Shown here: positions 27,289 through 35,562 of the stretch, one piece after another
Layout of the letters: every line of letters starts with the position of its first letter
Numbering within the stretch: the first letter of the stretch is position 1
Source of the DNA: Cycloclasticus sp. symbiont of Bathymodiolus heckerae
Lineage (GTDB): Bacteria; Pseudomonadota; Gammaproteobacteria; Methylococcales; Cycloclasticaceae
Reading direction: 5' to 3'
DNA: 54,505 nucleotides
Assembly (NCBI GenBank): GCA_002101235.1
Contig: LWTL01000109.1
Span: forward strand, 1 to 54,505
Made by a program: the position numbers and the translations under genes
Notes under the pieces: model-generated
The model's database searches: none
Seen by the model: only the letters and a program-made list of their open reading frames with translations
What the model was told of the DNA's origin: nothing

Positions 27289-27310
27289 ATTAGGGTCGGA
27301 GTAAAATTAA
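27289..27310 (+). repeat. Right copy of a 22-bp inverted repeat
   Basis: Contains AGGGTCGGAGTAAAATT, matching the left copy at 24412-24433 in inverted orientation with one mismatch. The pair flanks the rhlE-like gene and hflX. Confidence 0.7.
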
Positions 27311-27328
27311 CCTTCATTGCTAACTTTC

Positions 27329-27600
27329 TTAGGCTTTCTGGCCTTTCTTATCCACTTCATTAAATACACGCTCGGTGAGCTCTGCATGTTAGAGCTAGAT
27401 AGCATTTCCTTGGCCAATTTCTGTCTCGGTTAGTGATAATTCTTTATGGATGGCTTGTAGATAGAGTTGACGCTCTATATTTTTTTCACGGTGAAGGCGC
27501 ACAGCTTTGCGCATAAACTAACTGAGTTGTACAAACCACTGGAAACTTGGCTTTTTGCGTAAAGCTCAAGTTCTGGAGTAAGAGATCTATTGGTACTCAT
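27329..27600 (-). pseudogene. Broken ParD-type antitoxin gene
   Basis: The minus strand has AGGAG then ATG at 27600, giving MSTNRSLTPELELYAKSQVS and SGLYNSVS, the start of a ParD antitoxin. It then runs in the wrong frame to a TAG at 27475-27477. In the next frame the family sequence resumes (MRKAVRLHREKNIERQLY, then AIHKELSLTETEIGQGNAI) up to a stop at 27395-27397, then continues as ELTERVFNEVDKKGQKA to a stop at 27329-27331. A loss of about four bases around the expected SVSEV would explain the shift. No ParE toxin follows on this strand. Confidence 0.8.
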
Positions 27601-27718
27601 TGAGTTCTCCTTTTATTGTTGCTGAATTATGCTTCTACAGATAAGGCGCGTCAATATTTGACATTCTTGGTGAGGGCTTACTTTACCGCTTTCTAGCGTA
27701 CTTATGATTTTTGCGCTA

Positions 27719-27743
27719 ATATGTAATACAAGTAACTACATAT
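27719..27743. promoter_or_regulatory. Palindromic operator of the RHH/ParE pair (putative)
   Basis: ATATGTA (27719-27725) and TACATAT (27737-27743) are a perfect inverted repeat 11 bases apart, just upstream of the antitoxin ribosome site. Type II antitoxins with RHH domains often bind such sites to repress their own operon. Confidence 0.5.
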
Positions 27744-27753
27744 GGGAAGCGCT

Positions 27754-28020
27754 ATGAGTATTACAAGTATCCGCTTGGCAGACGATATTGATAAACCTTT
27801 AGAGTCTTTAGCAAAAAAACTTGATAGAAGTAAAAATTATATTATAAATCAAGCGATTAAGGAGTTTTTGGTCAGGCAGTCACAGGAAGGTTCTAGGTGG
27901 GATGATACGCTTGAAGCGCTTGAATCTATAAAAGCAGGTCAATCCATTGATGAAGCTGATGTTAATGGATGGCTAAATAGTTGGGGTACGGATGCTAGCA
28001 TAACGCCTCCTAAACCTTGA
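27754..28020 (+). CDS. Ribbon-helix-helix antitoxin (CopG/RelB-type)
   Basis: An 88 aa protein if read from ATG 27754, which has GGGAAG at 27744-27749; ATG 27742, twelve bases earlier in frame, lacks a site of its own. SITSIRLADDIDKPLESLAKKLDRSKNYIINQAIKEFL is the RHH fold, and the tail would wrap the toxin. Its stop overlaps the toxin start (TTGA). Confidence 0.85.
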   Translation: MSITSIRLADDIDKPLESLAKKLDRSKNYIINQAIKEFLVRQSQEGSRWDDTLEALESIKAGQSIDEADVNGWLNSWGTDASITPPKP

Positions 28021-28304
28021 AGGTAAAGTACTCGGCAGAATCAATTGGTGATCTTCAACGGCTGGTGGAGTTTTTAGAAAATAAAAACCTGTATGCGGCT
28101 CGTAGAGCAGCTATTGATATTCAGGAGGGCGTTGCAAGACTTAAAGAGTTCCCTCAAATTGGACTGCCTGTTCTAAAAGCCGATAACCCAGAGCAACTAC
28201 GAGATTATTATTTGGGTGACTATACTGTGCGCTACCTAATAACGGATGATGTTATTTACATTTTAAGAATTTGGCACGGTAAAGAGAATGAAAAGAACTT
28301 ATAG
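28017..28304 (+). CDS. RelE/ParE-family toxin
   Basis: A 95 aa toxin starting at TTG 28017, overlapping the antitoxin stop. It has the ParE layout: SAESIGDLQRLVEFLENKN, AARRAAIDIQEGVARLKEFPQIG, and the end VRYLITDDVIYILRIWHGKENE. ParE toxins act on DNA gyrase, while other members cut mRNA; the sequence does not settle this. It looks intact. The last 18 or so bases are nearly repeated before pyk. Confidence 0.88.
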   Translation: MKVKYSAESIGDLQRLVEFLENKNLYAARRAAIDIQEGVARLKEFPQIGLPVLKADNPEQLRDYYLGDYTVRYLITDDVIYILRIWHGKENEKNL

Positions 28305-28455
28305 CAAGCATAAAATAATTGGACTTGACCAGAGTCATCCTTAAGTTTGGTGCCATATTGATTATGTTCTAAGCCAAAGAAAAATCAGTGATTAATAGAT
28401 ATAAGAAGGATATATAGATAAAATCGCCACTCAAATTTTAGGCCCTAACCTTGTT

Positions 28456-30726
28456 ATGAATAAACAGATTGAATTGTTAGCCCCGGGCGGTGATGTTGAG
28501 GCGATAAAAGCTGCGATTGTTGGCGGAGCTAATGCGGTGTATTGCGGTTTAGATATGTTTAATGCGCGTAATAGGGCGAGTAATTTATCATTTGAGCAGC
28601 TCTGTGGTGTTTTGCGTTTGGCGCATGAACATGATTGTGAGGTTTTTTTAACCTTAAACGTGGTGATTTTAGAGCATGAATTTCCTAGTTTAATTAAGTT
28701 GCTTAATAAACTGGTTAACTCGGGTATAGACGGCATTATTGTGCAAGATTTGGGGCTTTTTCACTTAGTGAAGCACTACTTTCCTAGCTTAGATATTCAT
28801 GCCTCAACGCAAATGACGACGCATAACGAAGGGCAAATTGAGTTGCTTGGGAAAATGGGTGCTTCACGAGTGAATTTATCGCGTGAATTAAACCTTGCTG
28901 AAGTGAAGTCGATGACAGCGTTAGCGCACGAGCACAAGGTGTTAACTGAAGTGTTTGTGCATGGCGCGTTGTGTATTGCCTTTTCTGGGCAGTGCTATTC
29001 AAGTTCTGTGAGTGTGGGTAATTCAGGTAACCGAGGTAGTTGTAGCCAAGCCTGTCGAGATGAGTACGAAACCACCGCAACAGGGCATAACTTTCCCCTT
29101 AATTTAAAAGATAACTCTGCGTATTTTGACTTGCCTGAATTAATTGATGCCGGCGTTGATTCATTAAAAATAGAAGGCCGTATTAAAGGTGCTCACTATG
29201 TTTATACGGTGGTTGATAGCTGGCGCAAACAAATGGACAAATTTGCCAGCAGTGGCGAGCTGCTGAGTGATGATTCTAATTTACATAAGGTCTTTAACCG
29301 CGATTTCACAAACTCGTTTTTAAAGGGAAACCTTAATAAAGCGATGTTTACGGATAACCCAAGAGACCACAGTGTTGAACATGCGGTTGTTAAAAGCCAA
29401 GCTGTTTCGCTGGTCCATATACAAAAAGCCAAGCAAGATTTGTACGACGATAGGAATAAACTAGGGCAAGACTTAGCCGGTAAAATTAGCGGGCTGAGTA
29501 TTGAGAAAAGGCGCTTAACGCTGGTGTTTTCAGGGCAAATTAATCAGCCATTAAGCCTAAATATTGAACTGCTAGGGAATGATGATACCGATGCAGAATC
29601 ATTTGTTTTACAAACAAGCTCCCATTTAGTAGCGGCGGGTAAAGCGGCGCTAACGCGCGAGGTTTTAGAGAAGCGTTTTAAAAGTTTTAATAACGTACAG
29701 CATACATTGGAATCGTTGGATGCATCAGCATTAGAAGAAGGGTTAAGCATTCCATTTAAAGAGTTGGCTGTTCTCAAAAGTGAAGCGGCCTTTTTATTGA
29801 ATAACTCGGTGGCTGTTGTTCCTTTAGTGGATGTGCCGAAGTTGGTTAAACACCCAAAGATAGACAGCACATCAAATATTCCTGGCCTATCGCTGCTTAT
29901 TGCCGATGAAGCAGACGCCTATTTGGCGGATAAAACAGAAGCGGATATTTACTTTAAACTCCCGGAAAGCTTTAAAGCAGGGTGTGATAAATATATTGAT
30001 TTCTTGCTAAGAAACCCACGTTTTATTCCGTGGTTTCCGGCGGTGTTAATTGGTAAGGATTATGTAGAAGCAGTAAGGATTCTTCAGCAAGTAAAGCCAG
30101 CGCGTATTGTGAGTAATAACACGGGCGTTGCTTATAAAGCGGTGGAACTGGGTATTGATTGGATTGCAGGGCCTTTTTTGAATACAACTAACTCGTACGC
30201 TTTATTAACGCTGCAAGAAGAATTGAGTTGTAAGGGCGCGTTTATTTCGAATGAAATTAACCGACTGCAAATTAAAAATATCGCACGGCCTAAAAACTTC
30301 AAATTGCTGTACAGCATTTACCATCCGATTTTAATGATGACCAGCCGCCAGTGCTTTTTTCAGCAAACGGTTGGCTGTAAAAAGCCTACCATTGAAGACG
30401 GTTGCATGCTGAAATGCACAAAAGCCACCACTATTACCAATGTAAAAGGCGTTTCCTTTGCGATTGATAAGCAAAAAGGCGGTTACCCAAGCATTTATAA
30501 CGATGAGCAGTTTTTGAATATGGACGTAGTAAACGACCTGTCAGAGTTGTTTGATGAATTCTTTATAGACCTAACCAACATAGGGGCAGGGTCAAAAGTA
30601 GAACAAAATAAAGCGCAGCTTATAGAATACTTTGAGCAAATTTTGGCTGGAAAAAACAGTGCAAAAGAACAGCTTAACCAAATGGTGCCGCTGTCCACCA
30701 TGGCGCAATACAGGCAAGGGTTGTAG
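28456..30726 (+). CDS. Peptidase U32 family protein, RlhA-related
   Basis: A 756 aa protein that aligns at its start with RlhA and other U32 enzymes, which hydroxylate rRNA or tRNA bases with an Fe-S cluster. The signature HGALCIAFSGQCYSS, followed by GNRGSCSQACRDEY, provides the clustered cysteines. A second block near the C-terminus, SRQCFFQQTVG then GCMLKC, adds four cysteines. It is longer than E. coli RlhA (653 aa). No ribosome site precedes ATG 28456, though it matches the family start. Substrate is not known. Confidence 0.82.
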   Translation: MNKQIELLAPGGDVEAIKAAIVGGANAVYCGLDMFNARNRASNLSFEQLCGVLRLAHEHDCEVFLTLNVVILEHEFPSLIKLLNKLVNSGIDGIIVQDLGLFHLVKHYFPSLDIHASTQMTTHNEGQIELLGKMGASRVNLSRELNLAEVKSMTALAHEHKVLTEVFVHGALCIAFSGQCYSSSVSVGNSGNRGSCSQACRDEYETTATGHNFPLNLKDNSAYFDLPELIDAGVDSLKIEGRIKGAHYVYTVVDSWRKQMDKFASSGELLSDDSNLHKVFNRDFTNSFLKGNLNKAMFTDNPRDHSVEHAVVKSQAVSLVHIQKAKQDLYDDRNKLGQDLAGKISGLSIEKRRLTLVFSGQINQPLSLNIELLGNDDTDAESFVLQTSSHLVAAGKAALTREVLEKRFKSFNNVQHTLESLDASALEEGLSIPFKELAVLKSEAAFLLNNSVAVVPLVDVPKLVKHPKIDSTSNIPGLSLLIADEADAYLADKTEADIYFKLPESFKAGCDKYIDFLLRNPRFIPWFPAVLIGKDYVEAVRILQQVKPARIVSNNTGVAYKAVELGIDWIAGPFLNTTNSYALLTLQEELSCKGAFISNEINRLQIKNIARPKNFKLLYSIYHPILMMTSRQCFFQQTVGCKKPTIEDGCMLKCTKATTITNVKGVSFAIDKQKGGYPSIYNDEQFLNMDVVNDLSELFDEFFIDLTNIGAGSKVEQNKAQLIEYFEQILAGKNSAKEQLNQMVPLSTMAQYRQGL

Positions 30727-30768
30727 GCGTTAAAGCCGTTGTTTTTTAAAACAGTATTGGGCCATTAA

Positions 30769-31659
30769 ATGACAATTTCCGAGCGACCTTCAAAGCTGAG
30801 TTTGCCGCAGGCCAGCGCCGGTATTGCCACAGTGCTGGAATATCTGGTTATTAAATTCCCCTATATTGATGCTCAGATTTGGCGGCAGCGAATGGTCGAT
30901 GGCAAAGTACATTGGCACGACGGCTCATTGATAACGGCGCAAACGCCATTTCAACCGCAACAACGGGTTTATTATTATAGAGAAGTCGAAAGCGAGCCCA
31001 GTATTCCCTTTAAGGAAACGATTCTATTTCAGGATCAGCATGTTTTAGTAGCCTATAAGCCCCACTTTCTAGCCGTTACACCCGGCGGTATGTATGTGAA
31101 TGAATATTTGCAGAATAGATTGCAGCGCAGTACAGGAATTGAGGCTTTACAAGCGTTGCACCGTTTGGATAGAGTGACAGCAGGCTTGGTTATGTTCTCT
31201 GTTAGCCCTGATACCCGTCACCTTTATCATCAATTATTTGAAACACGACAAATACACAAAACATACCAAGCCATTGCTCATATTAGAGACGATGAAAACC
31301 TTGTTGGTCAGGAGTGGAGAGTTAAGAACCGTATCGTGCAGGGCGAACCGCGCTTTCGCATGCGTGTGGCCGAAGGCGAACCCAATAGCGACTCTGTGAT
31401 TCGATGCGTGCAACAAACGACTCAAAAAGCATTATTTGAATTAAACCCTATAACGGGTAAAACCCATCAATTACGCATTCACATGCAGACACTGGGCTGG
31501 CCCATACTGAATGACAAATGCTACCCGCATTTACAGCCGGAATCAGCGGATAACTATTCAGCACCCTTGCAGTTACTGGCAAAGCAGCTTCAATTTATTG
31601 ACCCAATCACTCAGCAGCCAAGGCACTTTAGCTGTAACAATAATTTATTGCTGACATGA
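30769..31659 (+). CDS. RluA-family pseudouridine synthase
   Basis: A 296 aa enzyme with the catalytic Asp134 in HRLDRVTAGL, preceded by VAYKPHFLAVTPGG, and with GKTHQLRIHMQTLGWPILND near the C-terminus, all RluA-family motifs. The N-terminal extension is not a clear S4 domain. The target RNA (tRNA or rRNA) cannot be told from the sequence. It follows the U32 gene by 42 bases, so the two RNA-modifying genes may be co-expressed. Confidence 0.9.
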   Translation: MTISERPSKLSLPQASAGIATVLEYLVIKFPYIDAQIWRQRMVDGKVHWHDGSLITAQTPFQPQQRVYYYREVESEPSIPFKETILFQDQHVLVAYKPHFLAVTPGGMYVNEYLQNRLQRSTGIEALQALHRLDRVTAGLVMFSVSPDTRHLYHQLFETRQIHKTYQAIAHIRDDENLVGQEWRVKNRIVQGEPRFRMRVAEGEPNSDSVIRCVQQTTQKALFELNPITGKTHQLRIHMQTLGWPILNDKCYPHLQPESADNYSAPLQLLAKQLQFIDPITQQPRHFSCNNNLLLT

Positions 31660-31704
31660 GGCGAATAAACTATCGGGTTCAATGTGTTCGCTTTAAAATA
31701 TTTA

Positions 31705-31719
31705 GATTCTTTTAGAATC
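31705..31719. repeat. Short perfect hairpin before the GST gene
   Basis: GATTCT and AGAATC form a 6-base inverted repeat with loop TTT, 17 bases before ATG 31737. It could be an operator or chance. Confidence 0.25.
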
Positions 31720-31736
31720 GGAGTGCTGTTTAATAC

Positions 31737-32426
31737 ATGACATTACCCATACTCTACTCTTTGCAAAATTGCCCCTACGCCATGCGGGCAAGGCTCGCTA
31801 TTTTATTAGCGGGGCAAGCGGTAATGCTTCGTGCCATCACGATGGCGAATAAACCAGATCATATGTTAGCCATGTCACCCAAAGGCACAGTGCCTGTTTT
31901 AATACTGGAAAATAGTGCTGATAACAATGAAGGGAAAAAACAGGTTATAGATGAAAGCCTAGCCATTATGTTGTGGGCTCTAAATCGCAACGACCCTGAG
32001 AATTTACTCTATTCTCAAAGCCCAGAATACTTAAAAGAAATGCTGGCAATTATTGAGAAAAATGACAAACAATACAAACCAACGCTGGAGCAATATAAAC
32101 GCGCCAGACGTTACCATAACGATGATGAAGAGCACTATAGGCAGTTATGTGAACCGTTTATTCAGCAACTAGAAGCGCGTTTAAAACAACATGATTTCTT
32201 AATGGGTTCAACGCCAAGTCTGCTTGATTATGCCGTATTGCCCTTTATCCGGCAGTTTTCTCGGGTAAATCGACACGTGTATTTACAGGGTCCCTACACG
32301 CATTTGCAAAAATGGTTAAACCACCATTTGCAAAGCCGCCTGTTTTCAAAGGCCATGTTCAAATATCCACTGTGGTTAGATAGCCATCAGGAATTTATAT
32401 TGGCTGATAAGCCCACTCATGGATAA
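31737..32426 (+). CDS. Glutathione S-transferase family protein
   Basis: A 229 aa soluble protein with a thioredoxin-like N-terminal half containing NCPYAMRARLAI, whose CPYA resembles the glutaredoxin-type active site, then KGTVPVLIL and IDESLAIMLWAL, the cis-Pro and glutathione-binding parts. The C-terminal half is helical (GSTPSLLDYAVLPFIRQF). Substrate is unknown; it is a stand-alone gene followed by a terminator. Confidence 0.85.
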   Translation: MTLPILYSLQNCPYAMRARLAILLAGQAVMLRAITMANKPDHMLAMSPKGTVPVLILENSADNNEGKKQVIDESLAIMLWALNRNDPENLLYSQSPEYLKEMLAIIEKNDKQYKPTLEQYKRARRYHNDDEEHYRQLCEPFIQQLEARLKQHDFLMGSTPSLLDYAVLPFIRQFSRVNRHVYLQGPYTHLQKWLNHHLQSRLFSKAMFKYPLWLDSHQEFILADKPTHG

Positions 32427-32456
32427 AAAAATCGAGGCTCTATCGATTTGTTTTTT
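32425..32456. terminator. Rho-independent terminator
   Basis: AAATCGA and TCGATTT pair across the loop GGCTCTA, preceded by an A run and followed by GTTTTTT, so it can work in both directions. It closes the GST gene. Confidence 0.6.
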
Positions 32457-32476
32457 GAGAACATAAATTGTTTTAA

Positions 32477-32551
32477 ATTTTAAGAGTTTTGCACGGTAAA
32501 GAGAACGAAGTGCCCTTGCAACAAAAGCATTTGTCACTAAATTGTCATTAA
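32477..32551 (+). pseudogene. 3' fragment of a ParE-type toxin gene
   Basis: This frame reads ILRVLHGKENEVPLQQKHL and ends LSLNCH before TAA at 32549-32551. It matches the last part of the intact toxin at 28017-28304 (ILRIWHGKENE), while a stop lies just upstream, so only the tail remains. The matching DNA, CACGGTAAAGAGAA, is identical in both places. No antitoxin remnant was found. Confidence 0.6.
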
Positions 32552-32562
32552 CCTCCTATACT
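32531..32562 (+). promoter_or_regulatory. Pho-box-like promoter of pyk (putative)
   Basis: TTGTCAC-TAAA-TTGTCAT at 32531-32548 has the 7+4+7 layout of a PhoB box, compared with CTGTCAT-AAAG-TTGTCAC at E. coli phoA. TATACT at 32557-32562 is a fair -10, eight bases after the box (about ten in known cases). It overlaps the ParE fragment. A short hairpin GTTATT/AATAAC (32566-32584) follows. Confidence 0.4.
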
Positions 32563-32593
32563 CTTGTTATTCCTTTGAAATAACGAGAGAAAG

Positions 32594-34033
32594 ATGACTG
32601 ATTACCAAAAACCAAGGCGCACTAAAATTATTGCAACGCTTGGGCCTGCAACCGATGAAGTTACGGTCTTACGTGAGCTTATTGAAGCGGGTGTTGATGT
32701 TGTCCGCTTGAATTTTTCTCATGGCCATGCGGATGATCAAAAGAAGCGGGCTAAAATGGTTCGGGAAATTTCTGAAGAGTTGGGTCGCCATGTCGGTATT
32801 ATGGCCGATTTACAAGGCCCCAAAATTCGTATTGCTCGTTTTAAAGAAGATAAAGTGACCTTAGACGAAGGTGCGACTTTCATTATAGATATGGCTTTAG
32901 AGCCAACAGCGGGTGATGTTAACCAGGTGGGTTGTGAATATGAAACATTGGCTGATGATGTATCGCAGGGGAACAGGCTGTTACTGGATGATGGTCGAAT
33001 TGTTTTAGATGTCGATTCAATAGACGGTTCTAAAATACATTGTACGGTTAACGTAGGCGGTGTTTTATCGAACAATAAAGGGATTAACCTACAAGGTGGT
33101 GGTTTATCGGCTAGCGCTTTAACCGACAAAGATAAAGAAGATATTCTGACGGCGGCTGAAATTGGTGTGGATTTTGTAGCGGTGTCTTTCCCCCGTAATG
33201 CAGATGATATGAAAGAAGCGAGAAGGTTGGTGGAAGCCGCAGGTAGCCAAGCGCACCTTATTGCGAAAATTGAACGCGCAGAAGCGTTGGACGTGTTGGA
33301 AGAAATAGTAGATGCGTCGGATGTGGTGATGGTGGCGCGGGGTGATTTGGGTGTGGAAATAGGCGATGCTAACTTACCGCCCGTGCAAAAAAACCTAATT
33401 CGACTTGCGCGGGATAGAAACACTGCGGTTATTACGGCAACCCAGATGATGGAGTCGATGATAGAAAACCCGATCCCTACGCGAGCAGAAGTATTTGATG
33501 TGGCTAATGCAGTAGCGGATGGAACCGATGCAGTCATGTTGTCGGCTGAAACATCCGTAGGTAAATACCCTATTAAAACGGTAGAAGCGATGGGACGCAT
33601 TTGTGAAGAAACCGAGCGGCAGCCACGGAGCACTCTCTCAAGGCATAGAATGGGAGAAACCTTTGAACGTATTGACCAAGCGATAGCACTGTCGGCTATG
33701 TATGTAGCAAATCACGCAAACATTCAAGCTATTGCGGCATTTACAGAAACGGGGTCTACGCCGATGCGGATGTCGAGAATTAGTTCGGGCATTCCTATTT
33801 TTGCGATGATTCCTGATGAAGCAACTTGTCGCCGTGTGACGATGTACCGAGGTGTCATACCTATTTATATGAAACTCTATCAAAGTAGCTCGATGGATAT
33901 GAGTCGTGCTGCGATGGAAAAACTTAAACAGTTAAACATCGTTAAGCGTGATGACCTGGTCATTATAACGACGGGTGAAATGACCGGCCAGCATGGGGGC
34001 ACAAACACGATGAAGATCGTGCAGATTGAGTAA
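32594..34033 (+). CDS. pyk: Pyruvate kinase
   Basis: Converts phosphoenolpyruvate and ADP to pyruvate and ATP. The 479 aa protein has the N-terminal RRTKIIATLGPAT, the substrate loop LIAKIERAEALD, VMVARGDLGVEIG, and ITATQMMESMIENP. Length and the C-terminal domain fit the PykA type. ATG 32594 has GAGAGAAAG upstream. The long minus-strand reading against it is a shadow. Confidence 0.97.
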   Translation: MTDYQKPRRTKIIATLGPATDEVTVLRELIEAGVDVVRLNFSHGHADDQKKRAKMVREISEELGRHVGIMADLQGPKIRIARFKEDKVTLDEGATFIIDMALEPTAGDVNQVGCEYETLADDVSQGNRLLLDDGRIVLDVDSIDGSKIHCTVNVGGVLSNNKGINLQGGGLSASALTDKDKEDILTAAEIGVDFVAVSFPRNADDMKEARRLVEAAGSQAHLIAKIERAEALDVLEEIVDASDVVMVARGDLGVEIGDANLPPVQKNLIRLARDRNTAVITATQMMESMIENPIPTRAEVFDVANAVADGTDAVMLSAETSVGKYPIKTVEAMGRICEETERQPRSTLSRHRMGETFERIDQAIALSAMYVANHANIQAIAAFTETGSTPMRMSRISSGIPIFAMIPDEATCRRVTMYRGVIPIYMKLYQSSSMDMSRAAMEKLKQLNIVKRDDLVIITTGEMTGQHGGTNTMKIVQIE

Positions 34034-34095
34034 TGAGCCACCATTAATTGCTGTGGTAGACTGAGCGTTAATTCAATTGTTTTAGCACTGTTGTA

Positions 34096-34908
34096 ATGGC
34101 AAACACCTTAAATAAACCCGCGCCTATTCAGCAATCATTGGTATTGGTTGACGGTAAACCATTTCAAGAATTACCCGAAGACTTGTATATTCCTCCGGAT
34201 GCGCTCGAGGTCTTTTTAGAAACATTTGAAGGGCCGTTGGATTTATTACTTTATCTCATAAAACATCAAAACCTGGATATCTTAGATATTCCTGTGCTTA
34301 AAATTACGCAGCAATATATTGAATATATTGATCTAATGCAGAACTTGCGCATGGAATTAGCAGCTGAATATTTAGTGATGGCGGCGATGTTGGCGGAGAT
34401 AAAGTCTAAAATGCTTTTGCCAAAACAAGCTGATGTGTTGGAGGATGAAGAAGATCCGCGTTCAGAATTAGTACGCCGTTTGCAAGAATACGAACGGTTT
34501 AAACGAGCGGCGGATGATATTGATGCGTTGCCGCGTTTGTATCGGGATAACTACCTTGCGACGGCAGAGTTAATTGTCGATAAAATGGAAAAGCCTCAGC
34601 CTGATGTAGAGCTAGATGCTATCTTAGTTGCTTTTCAGGACGTGCTCAGGCGCGCAGAAAAATTTAGTCACCACCATGTTCAAAGAGAGCCTTTATCGGT
34701 TCGAGAGAGGATGTCTAATATCTTGGGTACGTTAAGCGGTAGTACGGAAGAATTTATAGTATTTCAACGATTTTTTACGTTGGAAGAAGGCAGGCGCGGC
34801 GTTGTCGTTACTTTTTTGGCTATTTTAGAATTGTGTAAAGAAGGGCTGATTGAGGTTGTGCAAGGAGAGCCGTCTTCCGAAATATGGCTTAAGCCAATAA
34901 ATGAATAG
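34096..34908 (+). CDS. scpA: Segregation and condensation protein ScpA
   Basis: The kleisin subunit of the SMC-ScpAB complex. The 270 aa sequence has the segment FEGPLDLLLYLIKHQNLDILDIPV and LRMELAAEYLVMAAMLAEIKSKMLLP, both family hallmarks, and a winged-helix C-terminus. scpB follows directly. This places the genome among those using Smc-ScpAB or keeping it with MukBEF absent; smc itself is not in the window. Confidence 0.95.
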   Translation: MANTLNKPAPIQQSLVLVDGKPFQELPEDLYIPPDALEVFLETFEGPLDLLLYLIKHQNLDILDIPVLKITQQYIEYIDLMQNLRMELAAEYLVMAAMLAEIKSKMLLPKQADVLEDEEDPRSELVRRLQEYERFKRAADDIDALPRLYRDNYLATAELIVDKMEKPQPDVELDAILVAFQDVLRRAEKFSHHHVQREPLSVRERMSNILGTLSGSTEEFIVFQRFFTLEEGRRGVVVTFLAILELCKEGLIEVVQGEPSSEIWLKPINE

Positions 34909-35562
34909 TTGAGTATTAGACAAGTGGGTACAGAATTAAAAAACATCATCGAGGCTGCGTTATTTGCGGCAAATGAGCCTTTATCTATAGTAGAGTTGCA
35001 GGGGTTGTTTCTGCTTGAAGAGCGGCCTGATAAGCATGCAGTACGTGGAGAGATTTTGCAGCTGCAAGATGATTATGCAAATAAACCAATAGAACTGATT
35101 GAAACAGCGAGTGGCTACCGATTTCAGGTAAAGACAAAGTATTCACCCTGGGTTACAAGATTATGGGAAGAAAAACCTGTAAAATACAGCCGAGCCTTGC
35201 TTGAAACGATCGCTATTATCGCTTATCAACAGCCGGTAACGCGTGGTGAGATTGAAGGTGTTCGAGGTGTCGCGGTAAGTACTAACATTATTCGTACTTT
35301 ACAAGAAAGAGAGTGGGTGCGTGTGATTGGGCATAGAGAGGTACCAGGGCGACCTGCCTTATATGCAACAACTAAAGACTTTTTAGATTATTTTAATTTG
35401 CAAACATTGGCGGACCTTCCTGCTTTAGCAAGTTTGCTTGATATTGATTTGATGCCATTGGCTGATATGCAGCTAAACCTGGGTGATGATGCCCCAACAG
35501 ATAAAGACGTTATTCAAAATGAAAAAACAGACAGTGAGCAGCCGCTCTCCGATACCCTCTAA
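34909..35562 (+). CDS. scpB: Segregation and condensation protein ScpB
   Basis: The winged-helix partner of ScpA. LKNIIEAALFAANEPLSI, LLETIAIIAYQQPVTRGEIEGVRGV and VIGHREVPGRPALYATTKDFLDYF are diagnostic. The listed start is TTG 34909, right after the scpA stop; GTG 34924 in the same frame would remove five residues and is as likely. The 217 aa length is typical. Confidence 0.94.
   Translation: MSIRQVGTELKNIIEAALFAANEPLSIVELQGLFLLEERPDKHAVRGEILQLQDDYANKPIELIETASGYRFQVKTKYSPWVTRLWEEKPVKYSRALLETIAIIAYQQPVTRGEIEGVRGVAVSTNIIRTLQEREWVRVIGHREVPGRPALYATTKDFLDYFNLQTLADLPALASLLDIDLMPLADMQLNLGDDAPTDKDVIQNEKTDSEQPLSDTL

Noticed and set aside
32737..33633. Long open reading on the minus strand opposite pyk
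   Set aside because: It lies fully within pyk, is Ser/Thr/Ile-rich as antisense readings often are, and has no recognisable domain.
34034..34095. CCAC/GTGG pairing after pyk as a terminator
   Set aside because: Four pairs with an 11-base loop and no T run.
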